A stretch of 64,000 bases of DNA from Paenibacillus sp. J45TS6 (GCF_018403285.1 NZ_BOSJ01000010.1:62001-126000), one strand, 5' to 3'. Shown: positions 35,746 through 45,543, counted from the first letter of the stretch. A program made the numbers and translations. The notes: generated from the letters alone by a model not told the origin.

Positions 35746-36429
35746 ATGAGTACATATAAGACGTTGTTTTTTGATGTAGATGACACGCTGCTTGATTTTG
35801 GTGCGGCAGAAAATAATGCCCTTCAGCTGTTATGTAAAGATATGAAGCTTCCTTTCACACCTGAAATAGAAGCCAGTTACAGAACGATTAACAAGCAGTT
35901 ATGGAGAGCTTTTGAAGAAGGGACGATTAGTAGAGATGAAGTGTTACATACTCGATTTTCCCTTTTCTTTAAGGAATGGGGATTCGAAGCGGATGGCATT
36001 CAATTGGAGCAAACGTACCGAAGTTATCTTGAACAAGGACATATGCTCATGGATGGGGCCATGGAATTAATAACGGAGCTGCAGAACCATTATGATATTT
36101 ATATCGTAACGAATGGAGTTTCAAGGACACAAGATATTCGATTGCGTAATTCAGGGCTTCACCCGCATATGAAGCAAATTTTTGTCTCCGAAGATACCGG
36201 TTATCAGAAACCGATGAAAGAGTTCTTTGATTATGTATTTGACCGGATTCCGGATTTTGATCCTTCGTCTGGACTAATCATTGGCGATTCGCTGAGTGCA
36301 GATATTAAAGGCGGCCACCTTGCCGGTCTTGATACCTGTTGGTTTAATCCAAAAAGGCTAGTTAATTCTACAGATATCATCCCTACGTATGAAATTTCAA
36401 ATTTACAACAGTTACACACCATATTATAG
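35746..36429 (+). CDS. HAD-family nucleotidase, YjjG/YfnB type
   Basis: 227 residues. Motif I FFDVDDTLLDFGAAE (residues 7-21) with DVDDT in place of DLDGT is typical of YjjG-type noncanonical pyrimidine nucleotidases. Motif II is the VTNGVS region near 123, and IIGDSLSADIKGG holds the metal aspartates. It dephosphorylates nucleoside monophosphates in house-cleaning; the exact substrate is inferred from family. Followed by a terminator. Confidence 0.88.
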   Translation: MSTYKTLFFDVDDTLLDFGAAENNALQLLCKDMKLPFTPEIEASYRTINKQLWRAFEEGTISRDEVLHTRFSLFFKEWGFEADGIQLEQTYRSYLEQGHMLMDGAMELITELQNHYDIYIVTNGVSRTQDIRLRNSGLHPHMKQIFVSEDTGYQKPMKEFFDYVFDRIPDFDPSSGLIIGDSLSADIKGGHLAGLDTCWFNPKRLVNSTDIIPTYEISNLQQLHTIL

Positions 36430-36447
36430 AAAAATTACCATCTAAAT

Positions 36448-36482
36448 CAGAAACCGCATTGTATACATACGATGCGGTTTCT
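36448..36482 (+). terminator. Terminator after yjjG-like gene
   Basis: AAACCGCAT / ATGCGGTTTCT hairpin. Confidence 0.75.
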
Positions 36483-36717
36483 ACTTGTTTTATGAAGTTT
36501 GACTCCACATTTAGAATTAGGAATACAAAACTAATAATCTTATAAATCCTCACTATTATTAGTTTTTATCACCTTAATGTTCGTAAATAAAACAAAATTC
36601 GACATGAAAATCCTAAAATCATTGACAATTTTCTGCTTTTTACTTATGATGGGGATGTTCTTTTGACATGTATAAATATTAAATTGAATATAAAACGACC
36701 TAACTGGGGGACACAGC

Positions 36718-37977
36718 ATGAGTACTTTCACAAAACAGTATGAAGAAATTAAACAAATTGCTAACCGTATTTTTGACAATCCTGAATTAGGTTACAAGGA
36801 ACACAAAACACACCAAACGGTTCTAGAATTTTTACTTGAAGTTAATCCTGAGCTTACATATGAGGTGTTCTGTGGCACAGGAATTAAAACGACACTCGGA
36901 ACAGGTAAATCGCTGAACCTTGGATTTATAGCTGAACTCGATGCGGTTTATGCACCGTCTCATTTTCACGCAGATCAGGAAACCGGTGCAGCACATAACT
37001 GCGGACATTACACGCAAGTAGCAATAGCCCTCGCACTGTATAAGCACTATTTTACGACGAAAGCATATGAATCCTTAGATTTTGCACTTACCTTTATTTT
37101 TGTTCCTGCGGAAGAGTATCTTGATTTACCTTATCGTGCTGGACTGAAAGCGAAAGGGAAAATAACCTACTACGGCGGTAAACCTGAAGCGATGAAACGT
37201 GGCATTTTTGACGATATTGACCTGGGAGTATGTGTTCATTCCATGGGCGGAGAATATCCGAAACGTACCATTGAAATCAATTGTGATCTAGCAGGTTTTC
37301 TGTATAAGAAGTATACATTTAAAGGTCGTGCATCTCATGCCGGATTTGATCCATCTTCAGGTACAAATGCGTATAGCATGTCCACTTTATTTAATGTAGC
37401 GCTTGGTATGCAAAGACAGCATTTTAAAGATGCAGAAAAAGTGAGAATGAACCCCATTGTGATGCAGTCGGATATGTCTACGAATGTAATCCCTAACCAA
37501 ATCACAGTCGGAACGGACCTTCGTACACAGTCTGTCGAATATATGAAGGAAGTTGCTAAGCAGATGGATCAGGCTGCAAAAGGAAGTGCCATTGCCATGG
37601 GCGGAGAGGTTGAAGCTTCTACACAGATGGGTTATTTACCATTTGTACAAGATCGTTATCTTTCTGAATTTGCGCTGGCTGCATACAAAGAGAATGAAGC
37701 GATTGAAGAAATACTTGAAGGTAACGCAATTAGTGCGGCAGGGGATATTGGAGATTTATCGTTCATGATGCCTTGCATTCAAATTGGCTACAGTGGTTTT
37801 ACAGGTACGATTCATGGTGATGATTTCAAAGATATTGATCCGGAATTCATTTATGAAATTTTCCCTAGATATTTGACAGAAGTTTTTAACAAAATGAACG
37901 GCCAACTCGACAAATCTAGAATCTATCGCCGTACGTTCGCTGAGTATGAAGCTCTTCTAACTTCTATTACGGAGTAA
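36718..37977 (+). CDS. M20-family amidohydrolase/carboxypeptidase
   Basis: 419 residues of the M20D group (AbgB/hippurate hydrolase-like). Metal and catalytic elements seen: ELDAV at about 77-81, HNCGH (98-102 region), PAEE near 130, and a C-terminal GTIHGDDF. A dimerisation domain (FKGRASHAGFDPSSG) lies in the middle. It should cleave N-acyl or aminoacyl amides in the cytoplasm. It is the first gene of a probable unit with two membrane genes and near an AGCS symporter, which suggests uptake and cleavage of an amino-acid conjugate. The ribosome site is weak (GGGGGA). Confidence 0.85.
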   Translation: MSTFTKQYEEIKQIANRIFDNPELGYKEHKTHQTVLEFLLEVNPELTYEVFCGTGIKTTLGTGKSLNLGFIAELDAVYAPSHFHADQETGAAHNCGHYTQVAIALALYKHYFTTKAYESLDFALTFIFVPAEEYLDLPYRAGLKAKGKITYYGGKPEAMKRGIFDDIDLGVCVHSMGGEYPKRTIEINCDLAGFLYKKYTFKGRASHAGFDPSSGTNAYSMSTLFNVALGMQRQHFKDAEKVRMNPIVMQSDMSTNVIPNQITVGTDLRTQSVEYMKEVAKQMDQAAKGSAIAMGGEVEASTQMGYLPFVQDRYLSEFALAAYKENEAIEEILEGNAISAAGDIGDLSFMMPCIQIGYSGFTGTIHGDDFKDIDPEFIYEIFPRYLTEVFNKMNGQLDKSRIYRRTFAEYEALLTSITE

Positions 37978-38040
37978 TCTTTATTCACTAAATAGATCAA
38001 TGAGACAACAAAGAATATACAGAAATGAGGATTTTGGTTC

Positions 38041-38835
38041 ATGAAATCAAAAGGACATCTTGTTTATCTTATCTTATTTGCTTTATTTCTCATTACAGCG
38101 GCAGAATGGATTGGAACTCAGTCCATACCGATCGGCAGCATTACCATTAACTTGCTTCCACTAGTGTTTGCTATTCTAATTGCTATGATTCTAGGAACTG
38201 CTATTTTTAGACGCGGTATTATGAAAAAGGTGTACAGTAAAGAAAACGTGAACTTCGCAAGTAAATATCTGATTTACATCATGTTACCTCTTATGGCACG
38301 TTACGGAGCGGATGTTGCTCCTAAATTGAGAGAAATTCTTGATGTTGGCTGGGTCTTCTTGCTGCAAGAGATCGGTAACCTCGGAACTGTACTGCTTGGT
38401 CTTCCTGTGGCGATTCTACTGGGTCTTCGCAGGGAAGCGATTGGAGCTACACTAGGGCTTGGACGTGAAGGTGAACTTGCTTATATCTCTGAGAAATATA
38501 CACTCGATTCCAGCGAAGGACGCGGGGTATTATCACTGTATATTATAGGTACACTTTTTGGAACCTTGTTCTTTAGTATTATTGCACCTATTCTTCACGC
38601 TTTAGGTTTCTCTATTGAAGCACTGGCTATGTCTTCCGGAGTGGGTTCATCTAGTATGATGGTTGGAGCTTCTTCTTCCCTGATCGCCTTAGCTCCAGAT
38701 CAAGCTGAAGTCATCAACAGTTATGCTGCAGCGAGTCAATTACTGACAAGCTTCCTTGGAACGTACACCATGGTATTTTTGGCTGTTCCGCTGCAACGTT
38801 TTATGTATAATCTGTTTACTGGAGGTAAAAGGTAA
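38041..38835 (+). CDS. DUF3100 membrane protein
   Basis: 264 residues with seven or eight hydrophobic segments, including RREAIGATLGLGREGELAYI and SSGVGSSSMMVGASSS, which identify the DUF3100 family. Function unknown; such genes commonly lie beside M20 amidohydrolases, so import or export of the peptidase substrate is a reasonable inference. The stop TAA overlaps the next start (TAATG). Confidence 0.85.
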   Translation: MKSKGHLVYLILFALFLITAAEWIGTQSIPIGSITINLLPLVFAILIAMILGTAIFRRGIMKKVYSKENVNFASKYLIYIMLPLMARYGADVAPKLREILDVGWVFLLQEIGNLGTVLLGLPVAILLGLRREAIGATLGLGREGELAYISEKYTLDSSEGRGVLSLYIIGTLFGTLFFSIIAPILHALGFSIEALAMSSGVGSSSMMVGASSSLIALAPDQAEVINSYAAASQLLTSFLGTYTMVFLAVPLQRFMYNLFTGGKR

Positions 38836-39317
38836 TGGTACTGGATAAAAAACATTGGATGAAAGCAGGACTTGTACTTTTGCTAAGTGTCTCGCTTATC
38901 CTATTTACGGATATTATGAAACAACTTCGGATCGGTGAGGGCGTTACCGTCTCATGGCATACGATTGGCGGACTGGCTGTATTATGGTTGTTCTCTATGA
39001 TTGGTATTTTGATTTCTTCATTAATGAAGAAAGTGCCTGTTAAAGTACTGCAAGAGTTTCCTGTACTTGGCTGGGTATCGATTACATCACTCATATTCTG
39101 CCTTAGTTCTGATGTGTTTGTAGAAGCTATTCAAGCGGTTAACTTCTTATCGATTACTACACCTATTTTGGCTTTCGCTGGGATCTCCGTCGTAGATCGT
39201 CTGTCAGATCTTCGTAAAACATCTTGGCGTGTTGCTATTGTTGCGTTATTCGTATTTACCGGCACATACCTTGGCAGTGCCATCTTATCTGAAATTGGTC
39301 TTTCGTTAACTCGTTAG
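38835..39317 (+). CDS. Small integral membrane protein partner of DUF3100
   Basis: 160 residues, four or five membrane helices. It starts on the overlapping TAATG of the DUF3100 gene, so it is translationally coupled and probably forms the second half of one transporter. Not recognised by itself. A terminator follows. Confidence 0.75.
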   Translation: MVLDKKHWMKAGLVLLLSVSLILFTDIMKQLRIGEGVTVSWHTIGGLAVLWLFSMIGILISSLMKKVPVKVLQEFPVLGWVSITSLIFCLSSDVFVEAIQAVNFLSITTPILAFAGISVVDRLSDLRKTSWRVAIVALFVFTGTYLGSAILSEIGLSLTR

Positions 39318-39357
39318 TAATACTATTTTCACTTATGCAAATACTATACAAAGAAAT

Positions 39358-39392
39358 GGCAAATAACCTATTCATAAGAATAGGTTATTTCT
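39358..39392 (+). terminator. Terminator after the DUF3100 pair
   Basis: AAATAACCTATT / AATAGGTTATTT and T-rich tail. Confidence 0.8.
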
Positions 39393-39498
39393 TTTATTTC
39401 GGGTAAAAAGACAGTGAGTTTCAGATATACAAATATATCTAGGCATAAAAAAACAGAAATCTGTATATAATTGCAAGATGTCCTCTTTGTAATATATC

Positions 39499-39527
39499 TT
39501 GACATGAAAAAATGATTTTTATACTAT
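39499..39527 (+). promoter_or_regulatory. Promoter of the AGCS symporter gene
   Basis: Perfect TTGACA, 17-bp spacer, TACTAT (imperfect -10). It gives a leader of about 130 nt. The remaining 350-nt gap is AT-rich with no other visible feature. Confidence 0.55.
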
Positions 39528-39666
39528 AAAATTAATATAGCGTAAATTAATAAAAATAAGTATAATACAAAAATGCGTTATTAAATTTTTATGTTAATAA
39601 TACTAACAAGAGATCGTTAAGGACATCGTTCCCTTAAACGAATATACAACATGATGGAGGTTTGAG

Positions 39667-41085
39667 ATGCAAGACATTTTACAAAAAGGAATTAGTTTGA
39701 TTAACGATGTGCTTTGGTCTTACGTTCTAATCGTCTTATTGGTTGCGATCGGGATTTACTTCACATGGAAATCAGGTTTTATGCAGTTCACTTACATAAA
39801 AGACATGTTCCGTGAACTCAAAGGATCGAACAAGAAACAAAAAGGTGAAATTACTGCTTTCCAAGCATTTTGCATCAGTATGGCTGCTCGTGTCGGAACA
39901 GGTAACATCACGGGTATCGCTCTCGCAATCGGTATTGGGGGTCCCGGTGCTGTATTCTGGATGTGGATTATTGCAATCATCGGATCTGCATCTAGTTTTG
40001 TAGAAAGTACACTTGCTCAGGTTTATAAAATCAAAGACAAACAAGGGTTCCGCGGTGGACCTGCCTATTATATGGAACAAGGGCTTAACAAGCGCTGGAT
40101 GGGAATCCTGTTTGCTATCCTGATTACCGTATCCTTTGGACTCGTATTTAATGCAGTTCAAGCCAATACAGTAGCAACAGCTTTCCAAAATTCATTTGGA
40201 GTTGAACCGTTATGGCTCGGAATTGCGATGGTTGTAGCTTTCGGAATTATTATTTTTGGCGGTATTAAACGAATCGCGAAAATCTCCGAGTACATTGTCG
40301 TTGTCATGGCCGTTATTTATATCGGTATTGCTTTCATTGCGGTACTAATCAATATTACGGAAGTTCCTGCGATGATTGCTACCATTGTTAAACATGCATT
40401 TGGTTTTGAACAGTTTGCGGGTGGTACACTTGGTGCAGCGCTCATGCAAGGGGTTAAAAGAGGACTCTTCTCCAATGAAGCAGGTATGGGTAGTGCGCCA
40501 AATGCGGCTGCTACAGCAACAACAAGTCACCCAGCTAAACAAGGTCTAATTCAAGCTTTAGCTGTTTTGATTGATACGCTGATTATTTGTACAAGTACTG
40601 CTTTCTTGGTACTGCTCTCAGGTGCTTACACAGATCCATCTGTTAATACAGAAGGGATTGTACTTACACAAACTGCACTGAGCATCCATTTTGGTGATTG
40701 GGCATCAGGTATGCTTGCATTAATGATTTTCCTATTTGCATTTAGTACGCTGATTGGTAACTACTATTATGGTGAAACAAATATCGAATTCATTAAATCA
40801 AGCAAAACAACGCTTGTGGTTTACCGAATTGCTGTTCTTGCTATGATCATGTTTGGTTCGATCGCTAGCGTAAAGCTCGTCTGGGATATGGCCGACCTGT
40901 TTATGGGCTTCATGGTTATTGTTAACTTAATAGCCATTGCGCTCTTATCAAAGGTCGCATTCGCTGCGTTGAAGGACTATTCAAAACAAAGATTAGAAGG
41001 CAAAGATCCTGTATTCTACAAAGATTCCATTCCTGGAATCGAGAATGTAACAGGCTGGGAAGAATCACCTGAAGTGAAATCTTAA
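39667..41085 (+). CDS. Alanine/glycine:cation symporter family (AGCS) transporter
   Basis: 472 residues, about 11 membrane segments. AGCS signatures: RVGTGNITGIA, GPGAVFWMWI, SSFVESTLAQVYK and FRGGPAYYMEQGL, and GLFSNEAGMGSAPNAAA in the middle. It imports small neutral amino acids with sodium or protons. It lies 350 nt after the M20/DUF3100 group and may take up the amino acid released or required by that pathway. Confidence 0.92.
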   Translation: MQDILQKGISLINDVLWSYVLIVLLVAIGIYFTWKSGFMQFTYIKDMFRELKGSNKKQKGEITAFQAFCISMAARVGTGNITGIALAIGIGGPGAVFWMWIIAIIGSASSFVESTLAQVYKIKDKQGFRGGPAYYMEQGLNKRWMGILFAILITVSFGLVFNAVQANTVATAFQNSFGVEPLWLGIAMVVAFGIIIFGGIKRIAKISEYIVVVMAVIYIGIAFIAVLINITEVPAMIATIVKHAFGFEQFAGGTLGAALMQGVKRGLFSNEAGMGSAPNAAATATTSHPAKQGLIQALAVLIDTLIICTSTAFLVLLSGAYTDPSVNTEGIVLTQTALSIHFGDWASGMLALMIFLFAFSTLIGNYYYGETNIEFIKSSKTTLVVYRIAVLAMIMFGSIASVKLVWDMADLFMGFMVIVNLIAIALLSKVAFAALKDYSKQRLEGKDPVFYKDSIPGIENVTGWEESPEVKS

Positions 41086-41141
41086 TTTGAGAATTATCAA
41101 AGATTGTAGACAGACTAGTTTAAGTTAGTTTGTCTACAGTC

Positions 41142-41173
41142 GGGCTCCTACCATTCGGTAGGAGTTTTTTTGT
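41142..41173 (+). terminator. Terminator after AGCS gene
   Basis: GCTCCTACC / GGTAGGAG and T7; a second hairpin (AGACAGACTA/TAGTTTGTCT) precedes it. Confidence 0.85.
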
Positions 41174-41282
41174 ATCATTAATTGAATGACGTAGTTAAAT
41201 TCATTATAATGAACAAATACCTATAATTTTCTAGTAATTGTTTCGTTTGGGAATTTGTTGTTCAATAAAAGGGGGAGTAGGG

Positions 41283-42326
41283 CTGAGGCAGCTGAAAGAT
41301 ATCATTCATGAGATGGAAGACCAAGATGTCAGGCAGGCTCTTCTCGCATATCTATATACAGTCAAGCAGTATAAGGAAGAACCTGACCAAAAGGATATTT
41401 TCATTTCAGACATTGTCCATATATATAATGAACTAGTCGTTACCCCGGAAGAAGCAGCAAAACAAAGGCTAGTTCCGGATAGCAAAACGAAAACAGTCCA
41501 TATCGTGTTTGGTTATTCTACGGTAGGAAGTGTAAGAGAGACCATCAAACAGCTGAGTTTACAGGAGTCTGATGGGATGATATGTTTTCCAGATCTGTTT
41601 TCAGTGGGACCCATATGGAAACTTCATGAACCAGAAGGAAGACGATATCGTGAAGAATGGATGAGAACTCACCTCGATCCAGAATATACAGATCATCATT
41701 TCGCTCATCATGGTGAATTGAATCCTATCCAAATGGTTCAGCAGATACCAGAACAAGCTCGAATTGTAATTTGGGGTGGAGATTCAGCTCATGAAAAAAT
41801 AGGATCAAGGTACGTTCAATATTTATTAAAAGAGTATAAGAATGAAGTAATTGAAATCAATGCTGTTAAGATATGTGAAAGAAAGCACAATACACCCAAG
41901 CATCAGCAATATTATCGTCATACGGGAGAAATCGTGCCAGAGAAACTTATTGAAGTATTTCATGAAATGAAACGAATCGGTCCTTTAACTGCAGAACAAA
42001 GAAGTAAGTACGAACAAGAATGGTTGGGATATGCTGAGACGAAGCAGGTGCTTAGGCTATGGAATAATGGGGAAGTAAATACGGTAGAAGAAAATGATTT
42101 AGATGAATACTTGCTTCATACTGTCTATAAGTTACAGAGTCGCTCTAATTCAGATGGTTTTATGAAAGCAGCGCGGGTCGTAGGGGAAGCAATGGGGTAT
42201 TTGGATCAGCATATCGGTGATGTGTTTTTTGAGTATCGATTACGGAGTTTAATCTATGAGGGCAAACTTGAGATTCGAGGAGTACCCAGTGCGATGAGAT
42301 ATTATTCGGTTCGTATAAAATCTTAA
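41283..42326 (+). CDS. DUF1835/DUF3658 domain protein
   Basis: About 347 residues. After a helical N-terminus comes DUF1835 (about 75-190: VHIVFGYSTVGSVRE, DLFSVGPI) and then a DUF3658-like C-terminus (GPLTAEQRSKYEQEW, LRSLIYEGKLEIRG). Function unknown. The frame is open from TTG 41238, which has no ribosome site, while AAAGGGGGAG ends five bases before a CTG at 41283. I use that CTG with low certainty; no ATG exists nearer than 41310. Confidence 0.75.
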   Translation: MRQLKDIIHEMEDQDVRQALLAYLYTVKQYKEEPDQKDIFISDIVHIYNELVVTPEEAAKQRLVPDSKTKTVHIVFGYSTVGSVRETIKQLSLQESDGMICFPDLFSVGPIWKLHEPEGRRYREEWMRTHLDPEYTDHHFAHHGELNPIQMVQQIPEQARIVIWGGDSAHEKIGSRYVQYLLKEYKNEVIEINAVKICERKHNTPKHQQYYRHTGEIVPEKLIEVFHEMKRIGPLTAEQRSKYEQEWLGYAETKQVLRLWNNGEVNTVEENDLDEYLLHTVYKLQSRSNSDGFMKAARVVGEAMGYLDQHIGDVFFEYRLRSLIYEGKLEIRGVPSAMRYYSVRIKS

Positions 42327-42343
42327 CGAATGAGGTGAGATAT

Positions 42344-43228
42344 ATGGGGAAGGTTGTGCTAGCCGGCGGAACAGGGTTTATCGGCCAATTTTTCGAGAAG
42401 AAATGTAAGGAAAAAGGCGACACCGTATACATTATATCAAGGCAAGAGGGTCATATCTCTTGGGATGATAAACAGTCCATCATAGAAGCACTGGAAGGAG
42501 CAGAACTGCTCGTTAACCTAGCAGGAAAATCAGTCAATTGCCGCTATAATGAGCGCAACAAGCGTGAAATCCTGGAATCTAGGAAACGGACTACTAGGAT
42601 CTTAGGAGAAGCGATAGAAGCTTGTATAGAGCCGCCCAAGCTCTGGATCAACTCAAGTACAGCTACGATCTACAGACATGCAGAAGATCGTCCCATGACA
42701 GAGGAGCAGGGAGAGATCGGCACAGGCTTCTCAGTAGATGTTGCAAAAGCGTGGGAAGAGGCGTTTTTCTCCTTCTCATTAGATCAGACTCGCCAAGTTG
42801 CCCTCCGGATTTCCATTGTGCTGGGTAAAGATGGGGGAGTGATGACTCCTTATCTCTACTTAACTCGATTTGGCCTCGGGGGTAAGCAAGGACCTGGAAC
42901 ACAGAAATTCAGTTTTATACATGTGGAGGATCTATACCGGATTGTACAGTTTATTCAGCAGCGAGAGGATCTCCGCGGTGTGTTTAATGCGGCGACTCCT
43001 TATCCTGTGTCTAATGAAAAGTTAATGGCTGAAATGCGTAAGAAGATGAACGTCCCAATAGGAATTCCTACTCCCGGGTGGATGTTAGAGATGGGAGCTG
43101 TATTCATTCGGACGGAAACGGAGCTGATTTTAAAAAGCAGATGGGTAGTACCCGAAAGGTTACTAGCGGAAGGTTTTGAATTTCGTTATCCCACAATAGA
43201 AGATACATTAGAAGCTGTGCTGAAATAA
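42344..43228 (+). CDS. TIGR01777-family NAD-dependent epimerase/dehydratase
   Basis: 294 residues. Atypical SDR with nucleotide loop AGGTGFIG at about 7-14, LVNLAGKSVNCRYN (family hallmark), and SSTATIYRHAED in place of the YxxxK active site. The C-terminal domain has the TIGR01777 pattern. It resembles the cell-division-linked YfcH family, of unknown substrate. ATG 42344 follows GAGGTGA; it starts 17 nt after the DUF1835 gene and is probably cotranscribed. Confidence 0.88.
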   Translation: MGKVVLAGGTGFIGQFFEKKCKEKGDTVYIISRQEGHISWDDKQSIIEALEGAELLVNLAGKSVNCRYNERNKREILESRKRTTRILGEAIEACIEPPKLWINSSTATIYRHAEDRPMTEEQGEIGTGFSVDVAKAWEEAFFSFSLDQTRQVALRISIVLGKDGGVMTPYLYLTRFGLGGKQGPGTQKFSFIHVEDLYRIVQFIQQREDLRGVFNAATPYPVSNEKLMAEMRKKMNVPIGIPTPGWMLEMGAVFIRTETELILKSRWVVPERLLAEGFEFRYPTIEDTLEAVLK

Positions 43229-43312
43229 ATCAGTTATTTATGTAAAGCTCGATCACATACGGCTAATCATAAGATGTCGAATTACATGATTATTATCAAA
43301 AATTGAAACGCC

Positions 43313-43354
43313 AAAAAAGGTGTCTTGATTCCTACGAATCAGGCGCCTTTTTTA
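43313..43354 (+). terminator. Terminator after the epimerase gene
   Basis: AAAAAGGTGTCTTGATTC / GAATCAGGCGCCTTTTTT stem. Confidence 0.8.
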
Positions 43355-43570
43355 TGCTTATAGAGGTAATAAGAGAGAGCGATGACTTCTAGCGTATTTC
43401 GGCATTTATTTTGTTATGTCTAATTATGTAGCGGGTTTAGGAGGTTTTTCGGCTGTTTTAAGGCATAGTATTACATAAAACGTCGTTATTTTACTAGCAA
43501 ATAAGGATTATTTCGAAACTTCATATAACAACCATAGTTCATGGAAAAATTCAGCTTTCATTACATTAAA

Positions 43571-43602
43571 AAACTGCGTATAATATAAATTATACGCAGT
43601 TT
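43571..43602. repeat. Palindrome upstream of the tyrosine recombinase gene
   Basis: AAACTGCGTATAA, 6-bp centre TATAAA, TTATACGCAGTTT: a perfect 13-6-13 inverted repeat 108 bp before the recombinase gene. The half-site TTATACGCA resembles the XerC half-site of dif (TTATGCGCACC), again with a 6-bp centre. It could instead be an AT-rich hairpin at the transcript level; the poly-A/T flanks are short. The rest of the 480-nt gap (43229-43710) has no gene I can support. Confidence 0.65.
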
Positions 43603-43710
43603 CTGTTTATATTCGATTTATTTAAGAGAGTCGACCACTTACCTAAGTTCGTAGACGTAGATCGACACGTATTTTGCTTAAAAACTCTATTTTTGAAGAA
43701 TGGTAGGTGG

Positions 43711-44628
43711 ATGATGTTGAATGCAGAAATTTTAGAAACCTATGCTGAAGAACTCGAAGCATTTGATATCTGGCTGAAAGATGCGGGGTATACTAGCCAC
43801 ACCATTAAATCTTATAAAAGTGATGTGTTTGAGTTTTTATCTTCTCTAAATGGGAAGTCACTAGATAAAGTGAAGAAGCTACATATTCTCTCTTTTCTGT
43901 CCAAGGCTCGTGATCGGGGGATCAGTGATTCAACTCGGAACCGTAAACACGCTTCGGTGCATTGTTTCTTTAAAGCGCTGATTGAACTCGAACTTCTCGA
44001 AGTGAATCCGGCAACAGGAATTAAGAAATCGAGAACAGAGAAAAATAAAGCACCCGTATTTTTAGATGAAGTAGATCTGCCGAAATTCATGAAATCGGTG
44101 GAGGGGAAATATCGGAATCGCAATCTAGCAATTTTTCTGCTCATGGCATATATGGGTCTGCGGGTAGGAGAAGTTCATTCTTTGAATGTTGGAGATTATA
44201 ATTCGCAGCGTAGTACGATTGATGTATTTGGTAAGGGGAGAAAGTGGCGTACGTTACCCGTTCCTGCAGCGGTAAGAGATGTGCTAGATGAAGTGCTTAC
44301 GGAGAGGATTGAACCTCGTAAATCGAAGGAAGAAGCATTCTTCATTTCTCAGCAAGGAAGAAGACTGTCTATTCGGACGATTCAGCTGATAGCTGCTGAG
44401 ACATTTGATCGTTTTCAAGAGAGGGAAGGGGTATCCCGTAAAAAGGCATACTCTAGTCATAAACTGCGACATTCTTTTGCGACCATGATGCTTCGTAAAG
44501 GTGCCGACCTTCGTACAGTACAAGAGTTACTTGGTCACTCATCGATTGAAACGACTACCGTGTACACTCACGTAACCAATCGTGAGAAAGAACAAGCGAT
44601 GGCTATGCTTGAGATTAATATTCCATAA
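43711..44628 (+). CDS. Tyrosine-type site-specific recombinase (XerC/D-like)
   Basis: 305 residues. N-terminal SAM-like core-binding domain (about 10-95) and C-terminal catalytic domain. The catalytic set is complete: Arg151 (GLRVGEV), Lys175 (GKGRKWR), His250-x-x-Arg253 (SHKLRHSFA), His276 (LLGHSS) and nucleophile Tyr285 (TTVYTHV). The length is that of XerC/XerD, without phage-integrase extensions. It is solitary, has a palindrome just upstream and lies between dif-like palindromes at 35.5 and 46.6/47.0 kb. The start may be either of two adjacent ATGs (43711, 43714) following TAGGTGG. Confidence 0.9.
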   Translation: MMLNAEILETYAEELEAFDIWLKDAGYTSHTIKSYKSDVFEFLSSLNGKSLDKVKKLHILSFLSKARDRGISDSTRNRKHASVHCFFKALIELELLEVNPATGIKKSRTEKNKAPVFLDEVDLPKFMKSVEGKYRNRNLAIFLLMAYMGLRVGEVHSLNVGDYNSQRSTIDVFGKGRKWRTLPVPAAVRDVLDEVLTERIEPRKSKEEAFFISQQGRRLSIRTIQLIAAETFDRFQEREGVSRKKAYSSHKLRHSFATMMLRKGADLRTVQELLGHSSIETTTVYTHVTNREKEQAMAMLEINIP

Positions 44629-44654
44629 AATAGAGTCCTAATGAATAGGTATAA

Positions 44655-44685
44655 AAAGGTCTGAACTTAATCAGACCTCTTTTTA
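44655..44685. terminator. Terminator between recombinase and arginase-family genes
   Basis: AAAAGGTCTGA / TCAGACCTCTTTTT; usable by both convergent units. Confidence 0.75.
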
Positions 44686-44688
44686 CGA

Positions 44689-45543
44689 CTATCTAAAAAT
44701 ATTTAAATCGGATAACATCGTTTTTAAATTGATATAATCCCAAGGTAAAAACTCTGCTATTGTTAGTCCAACGACATCATTTCCTTTAAAAATCCCGGTT
44801 AGAATTTCTAACAATTCTTTAGGAGTCATTTTACCTGACTCGGAAGGAAATTCATCAACTCCTGGCTCGGAGAAGTATAAAGATCTAAAGAATGTAGGGT
44901 CTAACACATCTAAATCAAGATGAATAGCGATTTTAGTAAAACCATTCTCCTTAATCCACTTTTATATTTCTCCCATTTTTAAATTTTCTTTGTCTTGAAC
45001 AATATAATTTAGATGTAAACCCTCTAATAATTCAACTTCAACATCAAGTGGTTTTTGTAAGCCAACATACAAAAATTGATCTGAATCAAAAGGGAATTCC
45101 ACAATTTTAGATAACTCTGGATCTCCCGCACCTAATAAATTCCCTAATACCATAGCATGTTCGTGATGATGTTCCTTCGGAGTTGAAACATCAGGATGAG
45201 AATCGATCCAAATGACCCCGAGATCTTTTCCATATTTACCATGAAGGTAATCAAACGGTGCTTGAGAGACTAAACAGTTTCCGCCAAACGTGATAATCTT
45301 ATCTGGTAATTCACTTTTCAATACTTCTGCTGCCATACTCACATTTTGTTTAACAATCGATTGAGCAACTACACCATTTTCTTTTTCTAATACTTCATTT
45401 TTCGGTTTCTCAATATCTAGCGTAATCTCTTTTTGGCTATTATGATTTGGAGCTAACCATGAAAGTAGTTCTGCACCAAAATAATATGCCTGCTTATTTC
45501 CTCCTTGCCAATCAGGAGCTATTAATCGAATTGTTTTAGTCAT
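44689..45543 (-). pseudogene. Arginase/agmatinase-family gene interrupted by an in-frame stop
   Basis: The frame reads 193 codons to KMGEI, meets TAA at 44962-44964, and continues in the same frame with KWIKENGF and HLDLDVLDP to the natural end. Metal-binding motifs are present on both sides of the stop: WIDSHPD before it and DLDVLD after it; the first motif reads GGNC in place of GGDHS. Without the stop it would encode a 284-residue ureohydrolase-family protein. It sits directly downstream of a merR gene and has its own MerR-type promoter. Confidence 0.8.

Noticed and set aside
43571-43602. Palindrome as a simple terminator
   Set aside because: No U-tract of terminator length on either side and the stem is AT-rich; the Xer-like geometry fits better, although the hairpin explanation remains possible.
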